Assembly (NCBI GenBank): GCA_938049325.1
Contig: CALICC010000379.1
Coordinates: 1-17,970, forward strand
DNA from: an uncultured Ilumatobacter sp.
GTDB lineage: Bacteria; Actinomycetota; Acidimicrobiia; Acidimicrobiales; Ilumatobacteraceae
DNA length: 17,970 nt
Direction: 5' to 3'
Notes under the pieces: model-generated
The model's database searches: none
What the model was told of the DNA's origin: nothing
Seen by the model: only the letters and a program-made list of their open reading frames with translations
In this document: positions 14,557 through 17,970 of the stretch, in pieces
How the letters are laid out: every line of letters begins with the position of its first letter
Numbering within the stretch: position 1 is the stretch's first letter
Position numbers and translations under genes: made by a program

Positions 14557-15429
14557 TCAGGTCGGCGCGAGTGCTTCGAGCAGGTCCCACGGCGGTTCGG
14601 TCGCCTGTTTGTCGGCGCGATTCACCGAGAGCTGGACCTGTGTCGCCCCGGCATCGAGATGCTCGTTGATTCTCCGTTGGATCTCTTCGGCGTTGCCCCA
14701 TGCGACGTGGGCATCGACGAGACGGTCGCTCGCTCGACCGACCCAGTCGGACTCGTCGAATCCGAACGTGCGCCACTGTCGATGGTAGGCGGGCAGCGGA
14801 AGATAGATGTGAAGTGCCCGCCGGCCAGCAGCTCGAGCCGCGTCGGCGTCGGTGGTGAGCACGCACGGCAGCACGACGCTCAGTTGCTTCGTTGGCCCGA
14901 GCGTCGCACGCGCTGCGTGGGTGTGCTCAGCAGGCTGCATGTAGGTATTCGCTCCGTCGGCCAGGTCGGCGGCGACCTGCATCATCTTCGGGCCGTGCGC
15001 TGCGAGGTAGATCGGGATTGGTGGCGGATTCGCGGGAGTGTGCAGGAGCCCGCCGGCGATTGCCGTACGAACCTCACTGAGATAGTTCCGGATTTTGTCG
15101 ATCGGAGGTTCCCAGGTCAGACCTCGCAGTTCGGCTGCGGGCGGATGCGAGATGCCAAGCCCGAGAATGAAACGACCGTCGGACAACTCGGACAACGTGC
15201 GTGCTGCTTGCGCCGTCGCGATCGCGTCACGACCGTAGACGTGGGCGATTCCGGTGGCGACCCTTATCGAAGCGGTGTTCGACAGTAGGTGGCCAGCCGT
15301 GACGTAGATCTCGCGACCAAACATGTCGGGGATCCACACCGAGTCGTAGCCGAGCGCTTCAAGTCGCTGGACGTAGCTGATCAGAGCGGCTGGGCTCATC
15401 GTGTCGGCGGCGACGATCACCCCGCTCAT
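14557..15429 (-). CDS. LLM-class F420-dependent oxidoreductase (TIGR03620-like)
   Basis: A 290-residue luciferase-like (beta/alpha)8 barrel protein. Visible marks are RLEALGYDSVWIPDMFGREI near the N-terminus, ATGIAHVYGRDAIATAQAA, LSDGRFILGLGISH and PIPIYLAAHGPKMMQVAADL, matching the actinobacterial TIGR03620 group usually annotated as F420-dependent. Cofactor use is inferred from family, not from a residue I can point to; FMN is an alternative. Its substrate is unknown. The ATG overlaps the stop of the upstream crotonase-like gene (ATGA), so translation is coupled. It is the last gene of the three-gene operon starting at 16918. The CoA-ester context suggests redox work on an acyl or lipid-derived intermediate, but this is inference. 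Confidence 0.88.
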   Translation of the reverse strand: MSGVIVAADTMSPAALISYVQRLEALGYDSVWIPDMFGREIYVTAGHLLSNTASIRVATGIAHVYGRDAIATAQAARTLSELSDGRFILGLGISHPPAAELRGLTWEPPIDKIRNYLSEVRTAIAGGLLHTPANPPPIPIYLAAHGPKMMQVAADLADGANTYMQPAEHTHAARATLGPTKQLSVVLPCVLTTDADAARAAGRRALHIYLPLPAYHRQWRTFGFDESDWVGRASDRLVDAHVAWGNAEEIQRRINEHLDAGATQVQLSVNRADKQATEPPWDLLEALAPT

Positions 15430-16190
15430 CGTTCGACCCCGGTGAAGTTCGGCGCTCGACGTTCGGCCATCGCTCGTGTTCCTTCGATGAAGTCGTCGGT
15501 GCGGCGGAGCCGTTCTTGCTCGACGAGTTCGCGAGCGGTCGCCGCTTCGACGCGATCAGCCAGGTCGGCACGCAGCGTTGCACGGATACTCCGCACCGCG
15601 AGTGGCGCCGATGCGGCGATTTCAGCGGCGAGTCCGAGTGCGGTCGATTCGAGCTGATCGGTGGGCACGACTCGATCGGCCAAGCCGATCGCCGCCGCCT
15701 CGTCGCCATCGATGCGACGCCCGGTGTACAGCAATTCCGCTGCGCGTTGCTGCCCGACAACGGCCGGCAATGTGACGCTCAACCCGAAACCGTGATGGAA
15801 GCCGAGGCGCGCGAAGTTCGCACTGAACCGCGCGTTCGGAGTGGCGATGCGAAAGTCGGCCGACAGCGCCACCCCGAGGCCACCTCCGATCGCCGCGCCC
15901 TGCACCGCCGCCACGATCGGCTTGCTCGTACGGAAGAGCCGAACTGCGGCCGCGTACAGCTCCCCCGTCGTGTACGCCGCGGGCGACGCGAAGTCGGCAC
16001 CGGCACAAAAGTGTTTGCCCGCCGCTGCGAGCACCACCGACCGACACGATGGGTCCGAGTCGAGGGCTTCGAGCGCGTCGGCGACCGCTTCGATCATGGC
16101 GAGTGAGAAGAAGTTGTTCGGGGGCTGGCACAGCCGCACGACGCCGACGTGATCGTCGACCAGCGACCTCGTGACGAATTGCCCGCTCAC
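15426..16190 (-). CDS. crotonase-superfamily protein lacking both hydratase glutamates
   Basis: A 254-residue enoyl-CoA hydratase/isomerase-fold protein. The oxyanion-hole segments are AGKHFCAGADF (about 57-67) and AAIGGGLGVALSADFRIA (99-116), and the C-terminal part has VVGQQRAAELLYTGRRI and GLADRVV. Aligned by eye with rat mitochondrial hydratase, the two catalytic glutamates (E144 in GGGCE and E164 in the PE motif) are Gly106 and Phe126. It is therefore unlikely to be a plain hydratase; a decarboxylase, thioesterase, isomerase or other crotonase activity is more plausible. The start is GTG 16190, which overlaps the dienelactone-hydrolase stop (GTGA); earlier in-frame codons overlap that gene and are not used. 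Its own stop overlaps the next start. Confidence 0.88.
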   Translation of the reverse strand: MSGQFVTRSLVDDHVGVVRLCQPPNNFFSLAMIEAVADALEALDSDPSCRSVVLAAAGKHFCAGADFASPAAYTTGELYAAAVRLFRTSKPIVAAVQGAAIGGGLGVALSADFRIATPNARFSANFARLGFHHGFGLSVTLPAVVGQQRAAELLYTGRRIDGDEAAAIGLADRVVPTDQLESTALGLAAEIAASAPLAVRSIRATLRADLADRVEAATARELVEQERLRRTDDFIEGTRAMAERRAPNFTGVER

Positions 16191-16918
16191 GACTGCAGGT
16201 TCCGGGCGAAGAGTTCGAGCAGCGCAGCCCAGTGGCGATCGTCGGCGCGTCGGTCGTAGGCCGGGCGATCGTCGAACGCGAACCCGTGATGCGTCCCCCA
16301 GTACCGCTCCACACGGCCAGCGACGCCGCTGTCTTGAAGCGCCGCTTCGAACCGATCGATCATGTCGAGCGGGACGTAGTCGTCGTGTTCGGCAGCGCCG
16401 ATGTACATCTCCCCGGTGATCTCCCCGAGGCGAGTGTGGGGTGAGTCCGGCGCCTCGACGTGCAGTCGCACTCCGTAGAACGACGCAGCCGCCTGCACGA
16501 CGTCGGGGAACTCGGCCGCCGCCCAGATCGCGAAGGGGCCGCTCATGCAGTAGCCGACACAACCGACTCGGGTGGCGTCTGCCGCTCCATCGGCACCCGC
16601 GTGCTGGAGGAGGGATCCGACGTCCCGGGCGACGGCCTTGTTGCCGAGGTTGCCCATCAGCTCGACCATCTGTTCGAACGACGCCTTGCTCGAGAAATCG
16701 AGTTCGAACGCGGGCGTGGTGCGGTAGTACAGGTTCGGCAGCATCACGTAGTACCCGTTGGAGGCGATCCGTCGCGCCATGTCGCGCAGCAGAGCACGCT
16801 TGCCGGGAGCATCCATCAAGAACACGACAACCGGTGCAGGAGCGTCGTTGTCTGGGTGGACGACGAATGTGCCCATCGCTCCCTCGCTGGTCTCGATCAT
16901 GATCTCGGACTCGGCCAT
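16187..16918 (-). CDS. dienelactone hydrolase family protein
   Basis: A 243-residue cytosolic alpha/beta hydrolase. The nucleophile is Cys124 in GYCMSG (Cys rather than Ser is typical of this family), with an acid at D179/D180 in AEHDDYVP and His211 in THHGFAF. The N-terminal MIETSEGAMGTFVVHP and the FLMDAPGKRALLRDMARRIA stretch also fit DLH proteins. It would hydrolyse a lactone or ester; the true substrate is not known, and many actinobacterial copies are annotated only by family. The start is ATG 16918 without a Shine-Dalgarno, with a -10-like TAGCGT six bases upstream. It is the first gene of the operon with the crotonase and LLM genes, and divergent from an acyl-CoA dehydrogenase. Confidence 0.9.
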   Translation of the reverse strand: MAESEIMIETSEGAMGTFVVHPDNDAPAPVVVFLMDAPGKRALLRDMARRIASNGYYVMLPNLYYRTTPAFELDFSSKASFEQMVELMGNLGNKAVARDVGSLLQHAGADGAADATRVGCVGYCMSGPFAIWAAAEFPDVVQAAASFYGVRLHVEAPDSPHTRLGEITGEMYIGAAEHDDYVPLDMIDRFEAALQDSGVAGRVERYWGTHHGFAFDDRPAYDRRADDRHWAALLELFARNLQS

Positions 16919-16924
16919 GTCGGC

Positions 16925-16930
16925 ACGCTA
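16925..16930 (-). promoter_or_regulatory. -10 element before the dienelactone hydrolase gene
   Basis: Minus-strand TAGCGT, exactly 6 nt from the ATG, with no Shine-Dalgarno, predicts a leaderless transcript for the three-gene operon. Confidence 0.45.
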
Positions 16931-16973
16931 TGACCTCGCCTCGTTCGGGTCCGATCCGGAGATCGCAGCTCGT

Positions 16974-16979
16974 TACGTT
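16974..16979 (+). promoter_or_regulatory. -10 element before the acyl-CoA dehydrogenase gene
   Basis: TACGTT lies exactly 6 nt before ATG 16986, again with no Shine-Dalgarno. Its position favours this ATG over the in-frame ATG at 16917 and predicts a leaderless transcript. Confidence 0.4.
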
Positions 16980-16985
16980 GACGAG

Positions 16986-17970
16986 ATGAGCGATCCAACC
17001 GAGCACGAGGTTCGACTCGAATTCCAATCGTGGCTCACCGGGCACTGGGACCCGGAACGTCCGCTCGTCGAATGGCGCGAGCTACTCGCTAGGTCAGGGT
17101 GGGCGGTGCCGTCGTGGCCCATTGCGTGCCACGGTCGAGGCCTCGCAAGTTGGGCCGACAAGGTGATCCAGGACGTCCTGCGCGAACACGGGGCCATCGG
17201 CCCTCCGCTCGGTGCCGGCATGAACCTCGCCGCTCCCACCCTGATCGCACACGGCAGTGCCGAGCTCAACGCTCGGATGCTGCTGCCCACGATCACCGGT
17301 GCGGTCACCTGGACGCAGCTGTTCAGCGAGCCGGGCGCCGGCTCCGACCTCGCCGGACTGCGTACGACCGCCGTCCGCGATGGCGACGACTGGATCGTCA
17401 ACGGTCAGAAAGTCTGGAACACGAGCGCCCATCACGCAGACTTCGCGATCCTGATCGCGCGCACTGACTGGGACGTCCCGAAACACGCCGGCATGAGCTA
17501 CTTCGTTCTCCCGATGCAGCAACCGGCTGTGGAGACCCGCCCGATCCTGCAGATGAATCGGCACTCGTCGTTCAACGAGGTCTTTCTCACGGACGCACGG
17601 ATCCCGGCGGCCAACTTGGTCGGCGCACCAGGTGATGGATGGCGCGTCGCTCGCACCACCCTGATGCACGAGCGGACCTTCGCGACCTTGCGCCGGCCCT
17701 CGTTCCGACCCGACGCTGGACGCACACTCGCCGAGGCCGCGTCGGAGAGCGCCGAGCATTTCGCCACCTACGCCTGGTACCCGCAGCGGGCGGGGCGCGC
17801 CGACCTGGTGATCGAACGCGCCCGGCGCGCAGGGCGCGCCACTGATCCCGGCGTGCGCCAGGCAATCACCGAGCTCGTGTCGTTACAGCGAGCGAGCGAA
17901 TGGACAGCAGCGAGAGCTCGCGCATCTCGCGCCCTCGGGCGTGAGCCGGGCCCCGAGGGATCGCTTGGCA
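16986..17970 (+). CDS. acyl-CoA dehydrogenase, N-terminal part (runs off right edge)
   Basis: FAD-dependent alpha,beta-dehydrogenation of an acyl-CoA is predicted. The 328 visible residues include the N-terminal helical domain (EHEVRLEFQSWLTGHW), the FAD/substrate motif TQLFSEPGAGSDLAGLRT (110-127), VNGQKVWNTSAHHADFAIL in the beta domain, and NRHSSFNEVFLTDARIP leading into the C-terminal helices. The catalytic Glu position lies outside or near the missing end and cannot be checked. The type resembles the FadE-like dehydrogenases common in actinobacteria. The start at ATG 16986 is supported by a -10 six bases upstream; the in-frame ATG 16917 would add 23 residues and overlap the divergent gene's start codon. 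A 67-bp region divides it from the dienelactone-hydrolase operon, so shared control is likely. Confidence 0.92.
   Translation, partial: MSDPTEHEVRLEFQSWLTGHWDPERPLVEWRELLARSGWAVPSWPIACHGRGLASWADKVIQDVLREHGAIGPPLGAGMNLAAPTLIAHGSAELNARMLLPTITGAVTWTQLFSEPGAGSDLAGLRTTAVRDGDDWIVNGQKVWNTSAHHADFAILIARTDWDVPKHAGMSYFVLPMQQPAVETRPILQMNRHSSFNEVFLTDARIPAANLVGAPGDGWRVARTTLMHERTFATLRRPSFRPDAGRTLAEAASESAEHFATYAWYPQRAGRADLVIERARRAGRATDPGVRQAITELVSLQRASEWTAARARASRALGREPGPEGSLG

Noticed and set aside
16917..16985. ATG 16917 as start of the acyl-CoA dehydrogenase
   Set aside because: It is in frame but would overlap the start codon of the divergent gene and its -10; family N-termini begin close to the residues encoded from 16986. 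Kept only as an alternative.
16191..17045. Long N-terminal extension of the crotonase frame to 17045
   Set aside because: It overlaps the dienelactone hydrolase gene in another frame and shows no crotonase features; GTG 16190 overlapping the upstream stop is the natural start.

Overview
The window looks like chromosomal DNA of a high-GC actinobacterium. Evidence for this is the strong third-position G/C bias, frequent GTG and TTG starts, an F420-type luciferase-like oxidoreductase, a PdtaR-type ANTAR regulator beside polA (as in mycobacteria), and a compact fabD-fabH-fabG-acpP-fabF cluster. The SCO6745-like protein and a FabD with a C-terminal lipoyl-like domain would fit class Acidimicrobiia (Ilumatobacter-like). 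That placement is inference, not proof.

Region 1 (1-3065). The start of rpsA (ribosomal protein S1, minus strand) runs off the left edge. Next come a minus-strand DUF2087 helix-turn-helix protein and, divergent from it, a plus-strand acyl-CoA synthetase with a strong Shine-Dalgarno.

Region 2 (3067-8237, all minus strand, transcribed right to left). This is a tight probable operon: an SCO6745-family protein, a small coiled-coil protein, an ANTAR response regulator (pdtaR-like), DNA polymerase I (polA) and a SAM methyltransferase. Spacings inside it are 3 to 31 bp. It meets the acyl-CoA synthetase gene tail to tail with one base between stop codons.

Region 3 (8238-12866, plus strand). A tRNA with a CAA anticodon has a Leu-like D arm but only a 5-nt variable loop. 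A control region follows with two tandem operator-like palindromes 21 bp apart and a -10 element almost touching the fabD start. The type II fatty-acid synthesis operon fabD-fabH-fabG-acpP-fabF comes next, with overlapping or nearly overlapping genes except for 46 bp before acpP. It supplies malonyl transfer, initiation, ketoreduction, carrier and elongation. Dehydratase (FabZ) and enoyl reductase (FabI) are not in the window.

Region 4 (12955-17970). A minus-strand beta-propeller lipoprotein is followed by a coupled minus-strand operon (dienelactone-hydrolase-like, crotonase-fold protein lacking both hydratase glutamates, F420-type oxidoreductase). Divergent from that operon is an acyl-CoA dehydrogenase that runs off the right edge. 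Together they look like an accessory CoA-ester catabolic module.

The items most worth a second look are the class-I-like tRNA(CAA), the tandem palindromes before fabD, and the FabD fusion. I see no mobile element, CRISPR array or obvious defence system. No gene-free stretch exceeds 300 bases.
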